NCBI GenBank assembly: GCA_900768465.1
Contig: CAAGCY010000016.1
Coordinates: 6,311-70,310, forward strand
Length of the DNA: 64,000 bases
Direction of reading: 5' to 3'
Source of the DNA: Alphaproteobacteria bacterium
Lineage (GTDB): Bacteria; Pseudomonadota; Alphaproteobacteria; CAAGCB01; CAG-977
Under the pieces are notes generated by a model. The model was not told where the DNA came from. It did not search any database and saw only the letters and a program-made list of their open reading frames with translations. This document shows positions 9,238-17,166 of this stretch, piece by piece (positions within the stretch are counted from its first letter, which is position 1; each line of letters starts with the position of its first letter). The translations under genes were made by a program, and so were the position numbers.

Positions 9238-10689
9238 ATGAATAAATTTCTGTCTGTTTTGACGGGCGTGTTGTTTTTGTGCGCAAACGCCTGCGCAAAC
9301 GATTTCGGATTGGCGGGTAAAAGAATCGGCGTTCAGCTGGGAACGACGGGCGATTCGTTGGCTTCGTCCGTTCCCGATGCGACGGTCGAACGCTATAACA
9401 AGGGGGGCGATGCCATACAATCCCTGCTGGCGGGCAAAATCGACGCCGTTTTAATCGACGAACAGCCCGCGCTGGCTTTTGTGCGGGGCAATCGCAAGTT
9501 GACGATTCCCGACGGCGCGTTTGACGAAGAAAGCTATGCCATGGCTGTTTCCAAAAAAAATCCCGATTTGAAAGCCGATGTCAATCGCGTGCTTGCCGAA
9601 CTGAAAAACGACGGAACGATCAGCCGCGTGCTGAACAACTATATCGGCGACGACAAAGGCGGCTTTCCGCCCCCGCCCCCTCAAAGCGATTGTCCGAACG
9701 GTTTGCTGAAAATCGGCACAAACGCGACTTTCCCGCCTTACGAGTTTTATGAAAAGGGCGATATTGTCGGAATCGATGTCGATTTGACAAAAATCATTGC
9801 GCAACGGCTGGGCAAATGCGCCGTTGTCGAAGATATGGAATTCGACGCCATTATTCCCGCGATTCAAACGGGAAAAATCGATATCGGCGCGGCGGGAATG
9901 ACCGTAACGCCCGAACGGCTGAAAAGTATTGATTTTACGGATACTTACACAACCGCAAAGCAGGTCGTCGTCAAACTGTCGGACGCCGGCGGTAACGCCG
10001 AAGTCCGTTTGGCGCAGAAATTCAAAAGCGTGTTTGTCGAAGACGCGCGCTGGAAATATCTGCTGTCGGGGTTGGGCAATACGCTGATTGTGACTTTGTT
10101 CGCCGCAGTTATCGGCGTCGTGTTGGGGGCTTTTATCGGCATTGTCCGCGTTTTTCACGATAAAAACGGCGGCTTTCCCGTTTTGAACGCGGTTTGCCGC
10201 GTCTATGTAACCGCGGTACGTGGCACGCCTGCCGTGATTCAATTGCTGATTATGTACTACGTCGTTTTCGCCGCCGCGGATGTCGGTAAAATTCTTGTGG
10301 CTTCCGTGGCGTTCGGGCTGAATTCGGCGGCGTATGTGGCGGAAATCGTGCGTTCGGGCATTTTGTCCGTCGACGCGGGGCAAACCGAAGCGGGGCGGTC
10401 GCTGGGGCTGAACTTTCCCCAAACCATGCGCTTTATCGTTCTGCCGCAAGCGTTTAAAAACGTTTTGCCCGCTTTGGCAAACGAAGCGATTTCTTTGCTG
10501 AAAGAAACGTCCGTCTGCGGCTATATCGGATTGATGGATTTAACCCGCGGCGGCGATGTGATCCGCAGTATCACTTATGACGCTTTTATGCCTTTGGCGG
10601 CGGTGGCGCTGATTTACTTGGCGCTGGTGGTCGGGCTGACGGCGTGTGTCGACAAACTGGAAAAAAGGCTGAAAAGAAATGAACGCTGA
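9238..10689 (+). CDS. amino-acid ABC importer: lobe-swapped binding protein fused to permease
   Basis: A 483-residue fusion starting at the ATG behind AAGGAG. Residues 1-20 are a signal peptide. Residues 25-137 match the second lobe of a family 3 solute-binding protein (LAGKRIGVQLGTTGD, AGKIDAVLIDE, LAELKNDGTISRVLNNYIG). A PPPPP linker follows at 144-148. Residues 156-246 match the first lobe (LKIGTNATFPPYEF, GIDVDLTKIIAQ, MTVTPERLKSIDF). Residues 275-475 are a HisM/GlnP-type permease with the EAGRSLGLN coupling loop. The lobes are therefore in the reverse of the usual order. It overlaps the ATPase gene by 11 bases. The substrate is probably a polar amino acid. Confidence 0.9.
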   Translation: MNKFLSVLTGVLFLCANACANDFGLAGKRIGVQLGTTGDSLASSVPDATVERYNKGGDAIQSLLAGKIDAVLIDEQPALAFVRGNRKLTIPDGAFDEESYAMAVSKKNPDLKADVNRVLAELKNDGTISRVLNNYIGDDKGGFPPPPPQSDCPNGLLKIGTNATFPPYEFYEKGDIVGIDVDLTKIIAQRLGKCAVVEDMEFDAIIPAIQTGKIDIGAAGMTVTPERLKSIDFTDTYTTAKQVVVKLSDAGGNAEVRLAQKFKSVFVEDARWKYLLSGLGNTLIVTLFAAVIGVVLGAFIGIVRVFHDKNGGFPVLNAVCRVYVTAVRGTPAVIQLLIMYYVVFAAADVGKILVASVAFGLNSAAYVAEIVRSGILSVDAGQTEAGRSLGLNFPQTMRFIVLPQAFKNVLPALANEAISLLKETSVCGYIGLMDLTRGGDVIRSITYDAFMPLAAVALIYLALVVGLTACVDKLEKRLKRNER

Positions 10690-11431
10690 ACGCAAAACTT
10701 TGATTGATGTGCAAAACGTCGGAAAATCTTTCGCCAGTACCGTTGTTTTAAAAGATGTGTCCGCTCGGGTGCGCCAAGGCGACGTCGTCGCGATTATCGG
10801 ACCTTCGGGATGCGGGAAATCGACTTTTCTGCGGATGCTGAACGGGCTGGAAACGCCTGATTGCGGCAAAATCCTGCTGGACGGCGCGGATATCACCGAT
10901 AAAAAAACGGATATCAACCGCGTGCGCCGCAAAGTCGGAATGGTGTTCCAGCAATTCAACCTGTTCGGTCACAAAACCGTGCGCGAAAATATTACGCTTG
11001 TTCCCGTCAAATTGGGCGTTTTAACCCAAACACAAGCGGATGAACGCGCTGACGAACTGCTGTCCGCCGTAGGGCTGCCCGATAAAGCCGACGCGTATCC
11101 GTCCATGCTGTCGGGCGGGCAAAAGCAGCGGATAGCCATTGCGCGCGCTTTGGCAATGTCGCCCGATGTGATGCTGTTCGACGAACCGACCTCCGCCCTT
11201 GATCCCGAAATGGTGGGCGAAGTGCTGGAATTGGTGCGCCGTCTGGCGGACAAGGGCATGACCATGCTGTTCGTTACCCATGAAATGGGCTTTGCCCGCG
11301 AAGTCGCTAACCGCGTGATGTTCTTTGACAATCACGGCATTGCCGAAGAAAATACACCGCAGGAGATTTTCGCTAATCCGCAAAGCCCGCGGCTGAAGGA
11401 TTTTTTGGCGCGGGTGCGAAACGGTTTTTGA
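10679..11431 (+). CDS. amino-acid ABC transporter ATPase
   Basis: A 250-residue ATP-binding subunit of the GlnQ/HisP type that drives the importer encoded just upstream, with which it overlaps by 11 bases. Walker A is GPSGCGKST, the signature is LSGGQKQR, Walker B is VMLFDEPTSALDPE, and the switch histidine lies in FVTHEM. The length is usual for the family. With a fused binding-protein/permease partner, the complete importer would need only these two genes, each product acting as a dimer. No separate binding protein is seen nearby. Confidence 0.93.
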   Translation: MNAERKTLIDVQNVGKSFASTVVLKDVSARVRQGDVVAIIGPSGCGKSTFLRMLNGLETPDCGKILLDGADITDKKTDINRVRRKVGMVFQQFNLFGHKTVRENITLVPVKLGVLTQTQADERADELLSAVGLPDKADAYPSMLSGGQKQRIAIARALAMSPDVMLFDEPTSALDPEMVGEVLELVRRLADKGMTMLFVTHEMGFAREVANRVMFFDNHGIAEENTPQEIFANPQSPRLKDFLARVRNGF

Positions 11432-11475
11432 CCGCGTTTTCGCTGTTGCATCGGGGAAGCGTTATCGCCGTTTTG

Positions 11476-11510
11476 CAGTTTTGCGCGGACAAAAAACTGT
11501 TTTATCCGCG
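11476..11510 (+). other. two mutually exclusive hairpins after the ATPase gene
   Basis: CAGTTTT (11476-11482) can pair with AAAACTG (11493-11499), followed by TTTTA, which looks like a weak terminator. CGCGGA (11484-11489) can pair with TCCGCG (11505-11510), which would break the first stem. The arrangement resembles an attenuator but could be chance. Confidence 0.3.
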
Positions 11511-11528
11511 GGGAAAATAAGTGCTTGC

Positions 11529-11640
11529 GTAAACGGAACGGATGTGGCATAGTTCAGCTTCCGTTTACTCCTTGCCGATGAACGGAATCGGCTATGTCCC
11601 TTGCGGCGGAATTCACGGTGAATGTCGTCGGACAAAGGGA
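11529..11640 (+). promoter_or_regulatory. structured rpsF leader, candidate S6:S18 autoregulatory RNA
   Basis: Three hairpins in a row precede rpsF. The first is a perfect ten-pair stem (11529-11538 with 11559-11568, GTAAACGGAA/TTCCGTTTAC). The second is GCCGAT/ATCGGC (11574-11579 with 11587-11592). The third is a long interrupted stem, 11597-11640, closed by TCCCTT/AAGGGA with an inner ATTC/GAAT cap. The rpsF ribosome site starts 13 bases later. Leaders of rpsF in many bacteria bind the S6:S18 complex to repress the operon, and this is the likely role, though I could not match the published consensus base by base. Confidence 0.5.
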
Positions 11641-11667
11641 ATGAGAGAAGCCAAAAGGAGATTTTTT

Positions 11668-12051
11668 ATGGCTTTATACGAAAACGTGTTTATCGCACGT
11701 CAGGATATTGCCGCTTCGCAGGTTGACGCGCTGATTGAACGCTTTGAAGGCGTCATCACCGCCAACGGCGGCAAAGTTACGAAAAAAGAAAACTGGGGCT
11801 TGCGCGCCTTGGCTTACCGCATGAACAAAAACCGCAAAGGTTATTATGTTCTGTTTAACATCGACGCTCCGGCGAAAGCTTTGATTGAACTGGAACGCCA
11901 AATGCGCTTTGACGAAGACGTGATTCGTTACCTGTCCGTCCGCGTTGACGAATTGGAAGAAGGTCCGTCCGCCATGTTGTCCAACAAGGGCAAAGAAATC
12001 AAAGGCCGCGGCAAAAAATTCGATGTTGAAGATGAAAGCGAGGAATTCTAA
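11668..12051 (+). CDS. rpsF: 30S ribosomal protein S6
   Basis: A 127-residue S6 protein of the small subunit, which pairs with S18 on the central domain of 16S rRNA. It begins MALYENVFIARQDIA and keeps the GGKVTKKENWGLRALAYRM block. The C-terminal tail is acidic and basic (KGKEIKGRGKKFDVEDESEEF). The ATG at 11668 follows AAAAGGAG. An in-frame upstream GTG would put coding through the leader hairpins and is rejected. The stop overlaps the rpsR start by one base (TAATG), which implies coupled translation. Confidence 0.97.
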   Translation: MALYENVFIARQDIAASQVDALIERFEGVITANGGKVTKKENWGLRALAYRMNKNRKGYYVLFNIDAPAKALIELERQMRFDEDVIRYLSVRVDELEEGPSAMLSNKGKEIKGRGKKFDVEDESEEF

Positions 12052-12287
12052 TGGCAGCTACAGCTCGTCGTCCGTTCTTCCGCCGTCGTAAAGCTTGCCC
12101 GTTTGCGGCAGCCGACGCTCCGAAGATTGACTATAAAGATATCAAATTGTTGCAGCGTTTCATTTCCGAACGCGGCAAAATCGTTCCCAGCCGCATCACC
12201 GCCGTTTCCGCCAAGAAACAGCGCGAATTGGCAAAAGCGATTAAACGCGCCCGCTTCTTGGGCTTGTTGCCTTACGTTATGGACTAA
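12051..12287 (+). CDS. rpsR: 30S ribosomal protein S18
   Basis: A 78-residue S18, the S6 partner on the small subunit platform. The signature IDYKDIKLLQRFISERGKI and the C-terminal KRARFLGLLPYV are clear. One cysteine (ACPF) is present near the N-terminus. It is translationally coupled to rpsF and followed 14 bases later by rplI, the standard bacterial order. Confidence 0.97.
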   Translation: MAATARRPFFRRRKACPFAAADAPKIDYKDIKLLQRFISERGKIVPSRITAVSAKKQRELAKAIKRARFLGLLPYVMD

Positions 12288-12301
12288 GGGGAGAGCTTGA
12301 A

Positions 12302-12850
12302 ATGGAAGTTATCTTACTCGAACGTATCGAACGTCTGGGACAAATGGGCGATATCGTCAAAGTGAAACCGGGTTATGCCCGCAACTATTTGTTGCCTCAA
12401 GCCAAAGCTTTGCGTTCCAGCAAAGAAAATCTGGCTTTGTTTGAATCCCGCAAGGTTCAGCTGGAAGCCGCCAACCTGAAACGCAAACAGGAAGCCGAAC
12501 AGGTCGCCGAAAAGATGAACGGCTTGAAAGTCGTCATCATCCGTCAGGCTGCCGAAACCGGACAGCTGTACGGTTCCGTTACGGGTCGCGATGTCCGCGA
12601 CGCCGTCCGCGAAGCCGGCTTTACCATTGAACGCCGTCAGGTCATTCTGGATCAGCCGTTCAAAGAAATCGGCGATTACAAAGTCCGCATTATTCTGCAT
12701 CCCGACGTTGACCAGACGATTTCCGTCGCGGTCGCCCGCTCTGCGGAAGAAGCCGAACGCAACGCCAAAGCCGCGGCTAAAGCCGCCGCCGAAGCGGCAG
12801 CCGCTGCCGAAGCCGCCGCCGTTGTTGCGGAAGTTGCGGCTGAAGCGTAA
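12302..12850 (+). CDS. rplI: 50S ribosomal protein L9
   Basis: A 182-residue L9. The N-terminal rRNA-binding domain (MEVILLERIERLGQMGDIVKVKPGYARNYLLP) is followed by the long connecting helix and the C-terminal domain (GQLYGSVTGRDV ... KEIGDYKVRIILHPDV). The last 35 residues are an alanine- and glutamate-rich tail, as seen in other alphaproteobacterial L9 proteins and longer than in E. coli (149 residues). A GGGGAGAG ribosome site precedes it and a terminator follows. Confidence 0.97.
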   Translation: MEVILLERIERLGQMGDIVKVKPGYARNYLLPQAKALRSSKENLALFESRKVQLEAANLKRKQEAEQVAEKMNGLKVVIIRQAAETGQLYGSVTGRDVRDAVREAGFTIERRQVILDQPFKEIGDYKVRIILHPDVDQTISVAVARSAEEAERNAKAAAKAAAEAAAAAEAAAVVAEVAAEA

Positions 12851-12869
12851 TCGCTTCGCTGAAGCTTTA

Positions 12870-12904
12870 AACGGCGGGGGCGTTAAAACCTCCGCCGTTG
12901 TTTT
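12870..12904 (+). terminator. intrinsic terminator after rplI
   Basis: AACGGCGG (12870-12877) pairs with CCGCCGTT (12892-12899) around a loop, followed by GTTTTA. The T-run is short, so some read-through into dnaB is likely. Confidence 0.7.
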
Positions 12905-12926
12905 ATAACTGACAGGGATTGCCTTA

Positions 12927-14396
12927 ATGGAAAACACGGAATTGACACGCTTGCCGCCGCAAAACGTTGAAGCGGAACAGGCTTTGCTGGGCGCGATTTT
13001 GACCAACAACCACGCTTTGGAAAAAGTCGCCGAGTTTTTGAAGCCTTTTCATTTCGCAAGCGCCGTTCACGCCGAAATCTATCAGGCGATTCTGAATTTG
13101 CACGCCCGCGGACACTCCGCCGATCCGATTACTTTGAAAGGCGTGCTGGCAGACAATCCTTTGCTGGCGGAGGTCGGCGGGATTAAGTATTTGATGGAGC
13201 TGACGTCTTCCGCCGTCGCGATTATCAATGCCGAAGACTATGCCAAACTGATTTTCGACCGCTATTTGCGCCGTCAGTTGATTGCTTTGGGGACGGATAT
13301 CGTCAACGACGCGTTCAAAGTCGATATGGACAACGATGCCGAAATCCAGATGGGGCGCGCTGAAAAAAAACTGTACGAATTGGGGACGGAAGGGCAAATC
13401 GACGGCGGTCCGCAGGCGTTTTCCGACACGATGACCGAAGTCGTGCGCGAAGTCGCCGAAGCCGCCAAAAATCCCGACGGCATTTCTGGGATTTCGACGG
13501 GATTCCGCGATATTGACAAGAAAATGGGCGGCTTGCACAATTCGGATTTACTGATTGTCGCGGGACGTCCCGGCATGGGAAAGACGGCGTTTGCCACCTG
13601 TTTGGCGTTCAATTCGGCAAGATGTTTTCTGGACGACGTTCAGCAGGGCAAGGAACGCAAAGGCGTGGCATTCTTTTCTTTGGAAATGTCGGCGTCCCAG
13701 CTGGCGGGGCGTATTCTGTCCATGGAAACGCAAATCGCGTCCGACAAACTGCGCAACGGCAGAATTACGCAGGAAGAATTTCAACGCGTTGTCGCTTTTG
13801 CGGGCGAATTGGGCAAAGTGCCTTTGTACGTCGACGACACGCCGGGGCTGACGGTCGCCGCGATTCACAACCGTTGCCGCCGCTTGAAACGCGATGCGGC
13901 AAAGGGGCTGGGATTGGTTGTCATCGACTATTTGCAGCTGATTGACATGTCGGGAACGTCTTTTAAAAACAATATGGTGCAGGCGTTGACCGAAACGACC
14001 CGTCAGCTTAAAATTATGGCAAAAGATTTAAACGTTCCCGTCATGGTTCTGTCTCAGCTGAACCGCGGTGTCGAACAGCGCGACGACAAACGCCCGCTGT
14101 TGTCCGACTTGCGCGATTCGGGGTCGATTGAACAAGACGCGGACATCGTGCTGTTCGTGTTCCGCGAACATTACTATCTGAAAAGCTCCAGCCCCGTACA
14201 GCACGCCAACGAATCCGAAGATAAATTCGCCGAACGCATCAAAAAGTGGGAGCGCGATTTGATTGACAAGGAAAAGAAAGCCGAACTGATTATCGCCAAA
14301 CAGCGTCACGGATCGCTGGGGACGGTCGATTTGTCGTTTGAAGGGCAGTTCACCCGTTTCGGCGATTGGATTGATCCGAATTCGTTTCAAAATTAA
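12927..14396 (+). CDS. dnaB: replicative DNA helicase
   Basis: A 489-residue DnaB, the hexameric 5'-3' helicase of the replication fork. The N-terminal domain (LPPQNVEAEQALLGAIL) covers about residues 8-110. The RecA-like motor has Walker A GRPGMGKT with lysine 219, Walker B LVVIDYLQL, and the DLRDSGSIEQDADIV block. Its position after rpsF-rpsR-rplI is common in bacteria. The last 47 bases overlap the end of the convergent tRNA nucleotidyltransferase gene. No intein is present. Confidence 0.97.
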   Translation: MENTELTRLPPQNVEAEQALLGAILTNNHALEKVAEFLKPFHFASAVHAEIYQAILNLHARGHSADPITLKGVLADNPLLAEVGGIKYLMELTSSAVAIINAEDYAKLIFDRYLRRQLIALGTDIVNDAFKVDMDNDAEIQMGRAEKKLYELGTEGQIDGGPQAFSDTMTEVVREVAEAAKNPDGISGISTGFRDIDKKMGGLHNSDLLIVAGRPGMGKTAFATCLAFNSARCFLDDVQQGKERKGVAFFSLEMSASQLAGRILSMETQIASDKLRNGRITQEEFQRVVAFAGELGKVPLYVDDTPGLTVAAIHNRCRRLKRDAAKGLGLVVIDYLQLIDMSGTSFKNNMVQALTETTRQLKIMAKDLNVPVMVLSQLNRGVEQRDDKRPLLSDLRDSGSIEQDADIVLFVFREHYYLKSSSPVQHANESEDKFAERIKKWERDLIDKEKKAELIIAKQRHGSLGTVDLSFEGQFTRFGDWIDPNSFQN

Positions 14397-15495
14397 GGTT
14401 CTTGACGAACTCAAGCAGGGCGGCTTTGTCGGGTGCGCCCTGTTTTTTTATCCAAAAATCTTGCGCGGCGGTCAGTGCTTTGCCGATGAAGCGTTTGGGC
14501 AGAAACGTCAAATCTTTGCCCGAAATCGGGTAGGGCGGAACGGTGATGTTTCGCGCCGCAAGCAATCCTTTTTCGGGAAAGCGCGCGTCCAGTGCTTGTA
14601 ACGCCGCGTCTTTCAGCGGATTGTTTCGCAGCAGAAAAGCGGCTTCGAACGGTGTTTCGGCGGCGGGCAAAAACAGGGCAAGCCGCCGCTTTGATTCGCG
14701 CGGCAAATAACGGTAAAGCGGCGATTTCCCCAAAATGCTCCACCGCGCGGCGGGGCAATCCGTGCTTAAACGGTCGAATGTGTCCAAATCGGCTTCGGGA
14801 AACCAGCGGGACAAAATTCCGGCTTGATTCATGGCGCGCAGGGCCATTCCCGCTTTGCGGCAGTTTAAAATTTTGCGGATTTCTTCGCAGGCGCGTTCGG
14901 GGGAAACTTTGTCCAATCCGGCGGAAAGCCGTTCGCAAACCGCCAAAACGCCTGCGTCGGCGGGATGCTTTGAAAAACGCGCCAAAAAGCGGAAATAACG
15001 CAAAATCCGCAGGTAGTCTTCGGCGATGCGGGCTTCGGGGCATCCGATGAAGCGCACGATGCCGTTTTGCAAATCGCCGATTCCGCCGAAGTAATCAAAC
15101 ACTCTGCCGTCGAAATCGGCGGACAAGGCGTTGATTGTAAAGTCGCGGCGCGCGGCGTCGGTTTCCCAATCCGCTGAAAAAGCGACGGTCGTCCGTCTGC
15201 CGTCGGGGGCGACGTCTTGGCGCAAAGCGGTGATTTCAACGCTTTTGAAACGGTCGTCGTCAATCAAAACGGTTTGCGTTCCGAACGCCAATCCCGTCGG
15301 AATGACGGTGTATCCTTTCAACAAAGCCGCTGTTTGTTCGGGGGCAAAAGGGGTTGCCAAATCGATGTCGGCGGGCGTTTTCCCAAGCAGACAATCGCGC
15401 ACGGTGCCGCCGACAAAGCGCGCTTGCCCGTTCAGTTTTTCAAACAGGGATTTCAATGCTTTCGATTTTTGCCAGAACGGATTTTGCAGTTGCAT
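14350..15495 (-). CDS. cca: CCA tRNA nucleotidyltransferase / poly(A) polymerase family
   Basis: About 381 residues of the class II nucleotidyltransferase family that adds or repairs the CCA end of tRNA. The N-terminal catalytic block is seen as FVGGTVRDCLLG with DIDLAT, followed by RRDFTINALS and the RNA-binding helix region (GIVRFIG ... RILRYFRFLARF). I chose ATG 15495 because GGAG lies eight bases upstream, and the longer in-frame extension runs into the divergent gene. The C-terminus overlaps dnaB by 47 bases. CCA-adding and poly(A)-adding members cannot be told apart with certainty here. Confidence 0.9.
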   Translation of the reverse strand: MQLQNPFWQKSKALKSLFEKLNGQARFVGGTVRDCLLGKTPADIDLATPFAPEQTAALLKGYTVIPTGLAFGTQTVLIDDDRFKSVEITALRQDVAPDGRRTTVAFSADWETDAARRDFTINALSADFDGRVFDYFGGIGDLQNGIVRFIGCPEARIAEDYLRILRYFRFLARFSKHPADAGVLAVCERLSAGLDKVSPERACEEIRKILNCRKAGMALRAMNQAGILSRWFPEADLDTFDRLSTDCPAARWSILGKSPLYRYLPRESKRRLALFLPAAETPFEAAFLLRNNPLKDAALQALDARFPEKGLLAARNITVPPYPISGKDLTFLPKRFIGKALTAAQDFWIKKQGAPDKAALLEFVKNLNFETNSDQSNRRNG

Positions 15496-15525
15496 TTCGA
15501 CGTCTCCGTTTTTTAAAATAGCGGT

Positions 15526-16005
15526 ATGATTACGTTGGAGCAATGCGAAAATACAAAACGCGACGCGAAAATCGCTTTTCAATGGCGAAACGACGCGCGC
15601 ACAATCGAATCGTCCGAAGTCAGACTGCCTAAAACTTGGGATTCGTTTCAGTTGGAATTTTCCGAATGTTATTTCGACGCGCTTTGTCCCGTGTTCGTCA
15701 AGGACGGGGCGGACTTTGCGGGCTTTGTCCGTTTCGACGCGGCGGGCGAGGGCGGACTGGAAATCGTCATCAACATCGCCCCCGAATTCAGGGGGCTGGG
15801 CATAGGGACGGAAGCTTTGGGGCTGGTCAAAAACTATGCCCGCGACAACGGCTTTTCCCGCTTGATTGCCGATATCCGCGAAACGAACAAGGCATCACTT
15901 GCCGCTTTTCGCAAAGCGGGGTACGGCGTTGAATCGCGGCGGACACAAATTATTCAAAAAACAAAAGAAAAATGCTCTATCGTTCGCGTGGTTTGTTTGT
16001 TATAA
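15526..16005 (+). CDS. GNAT family N-acetyltransferase
   Basis: A 159-residue single-domain GNAT protein. The acetyl-CoA loop is RGLGIGTEAL near residues 94-103, followed by ARDNGFSRLIADI and N-KASLAAFRKAGY, the usual motif B. The N-terminal QWRND stretch is like that of acetyltransferases that act on amino sugars (PseH type) or ribosomal-protein acetylases, so the substrate is open. It starts 30 bases from the divergent tRNA nucleotidyltransferase start and leads a run of plus-strand genes. Confidence 0.85.
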   Translation: MITLEQCENTKRDAKIAFQWRNDARTIESSEVRLPKTWDSFQLEFSECYFDALCPVFVKDGADFAGFVRFDAAGEGGLEIVINIAPEFRGLGIGTEALGLVKNYARDNGFSRLIADIRETNKASLAAFRKAGYGVESRRTQIIQKTKEKCSIVRVVCLL

Positions 16006-16032
16006 TCGTCCGAAAAGACAACGGGGAAAACA

Positions 16033-17166
16033 ATGTCGAATTTTGTTTATGTATCGCTTGCCGGCGGGTTGTTTGTCGTCAATCTGGCGGTTTTGCTGTG
16101 TCTGTATATTTTTAAGCGCAACGCGTCGTATATGAGCCTGTCCGTTGACGCTCAAAACGGCGAAGTTCCGTTTCTCAGCCTGACTCAGGGGTTGTTTTTT
16201 ACGGCGGCGGCTGTTCTTTTGCCGTATTTTTCAAACGCTGTGGCTTTTTATGCGGATTTGACTTTTTTTACGGCGGCGGGATTGGCGGTTTTTGTTGCGG
16301 CTGTCGGGTTCGTTCCCGTTCGTTCGCCGTGGGCGCGCGCGGCGATAACGGTCGCCGAATTTTGCGCTTTTGCGGCGGCTGTGTTCGTTTTGCCGACCCC
16401 CGATTTTTTAACCCGCGCCGATATGCCTTTGCCGATTGGCAAAGCTTTGACCGCTTTGGTGTGGCTGGCGGTGTATAAAGTGAGCGGTTTTGGCGGAAAA
16501 CACGACGAACTGGTTTGGGAACAAACGTTTTTTGCAGGTGTGGTTTGTTTTTGCGCCGTTTTTATTACAAGCGTTCCGTCGCGCGAAGTGTTGCAGACGG
16601 GCGGGCTGTTGCTGGCGGTTTCGCTTGCCGTTGTGCCGTTTGCGGTGCTGTACGGCGCTGATGTCACGCCGAGCAAGCCGCTTGTCAATCTGCTGAATTT
16701 GGCGGTGACGGGAGTGGGATATTGCTGGGTGGTTCAAGGCGCGTGGGGATGCGCCGTGTTGTTGTTGTCGTATCCGCTGTTCGAACTGATTTTCTGTTTG
16801 ACGCGCGCGTTCGGCAACCTGTTTCGGCGCCAAGACCGAAAACGTCTTGTTTTTGTGTGTGACGAAATGAAAGCGGTCGGAATGACCCCGTGGAAAATCG
16901 TCGATTTTGTTTTTAAGCGCAATCTGCTTTTCGGGGCGATGCTGTTGCTGACGTTGGACAGAGTGTATCTGCAAAAGCAAATGGTGCTGCTTGCCGCTTT
17001 GCTGTATGCGAAATTCGCGATAAACATCGTCAGTCCCGGCACGATGAAATCGTCGTTCCGCGGCTTGCTGAAGCAAATCGGGGCGGATGCCAAAAAAGGC
17101 TGGCGGGAAACGGGCGATTCGCTGACCGCTGTGAAGGAAAAATACAAGGATTTCGACAAACAATGA
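16033..17166 (+). CDS. polytopic membrane protein of unknown function
   Basis: A 377-residue protein with about nine or ten membrane spans and a basic cytosolic tail of some 40 residues rich in lysine. A cytosolic loop (LTRAFGNLFRRQDRKR, about residues 256-271) follows the central spans. The layout is loosely reminiscent of membrane sugar-phosphate transferases, but the aspartate motifs of MraY/WecA enzymes are not evident. It overlaps rsmB by four bases (ATGA), so the two are coupled. Family not recognised. Confidence 0.75.
   Translation: MSNFVYVSLAGGLFVVNLAVLLCLYIFKRNASYMSLSVDAQNGEVPFLSLTQGLFFTAAAVLLPYFSNAVAFYADLTFFTAAGLAVFVAAVGFVPVRSPWARAAITVAEFCAFAAAVFVLPTPDFLTRADMPLPIGKALTALVWLAVYKVSGFGGKHDELVWEQTFFAGVVCFCAVFITSVPSREVLQTGGLLLAVSLAVVPFAVLYGADVTPSKPLVNLLNLAVTGVGYCWVVQGAWGCAVLLLSYPLFELIFCLTRAFGNLFRRQDRKRLVFVCDEMKAVGMTPWKIVDFVFKRNLLFGAMLLLTLDRVYLQKQMVLLAALLYAKFAINIVSPGTMKSSFRGLLKQIGADAKKGWRETGDSLTAVKEKYKDFDKQ

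Noticed and set aside
11542..11667. Extended N-terminus for S6
   Set aside because: The extension would run through the leader hairpins, has no family match and lacks a ribosome site. ATG 11668 has AAAAGGAG.
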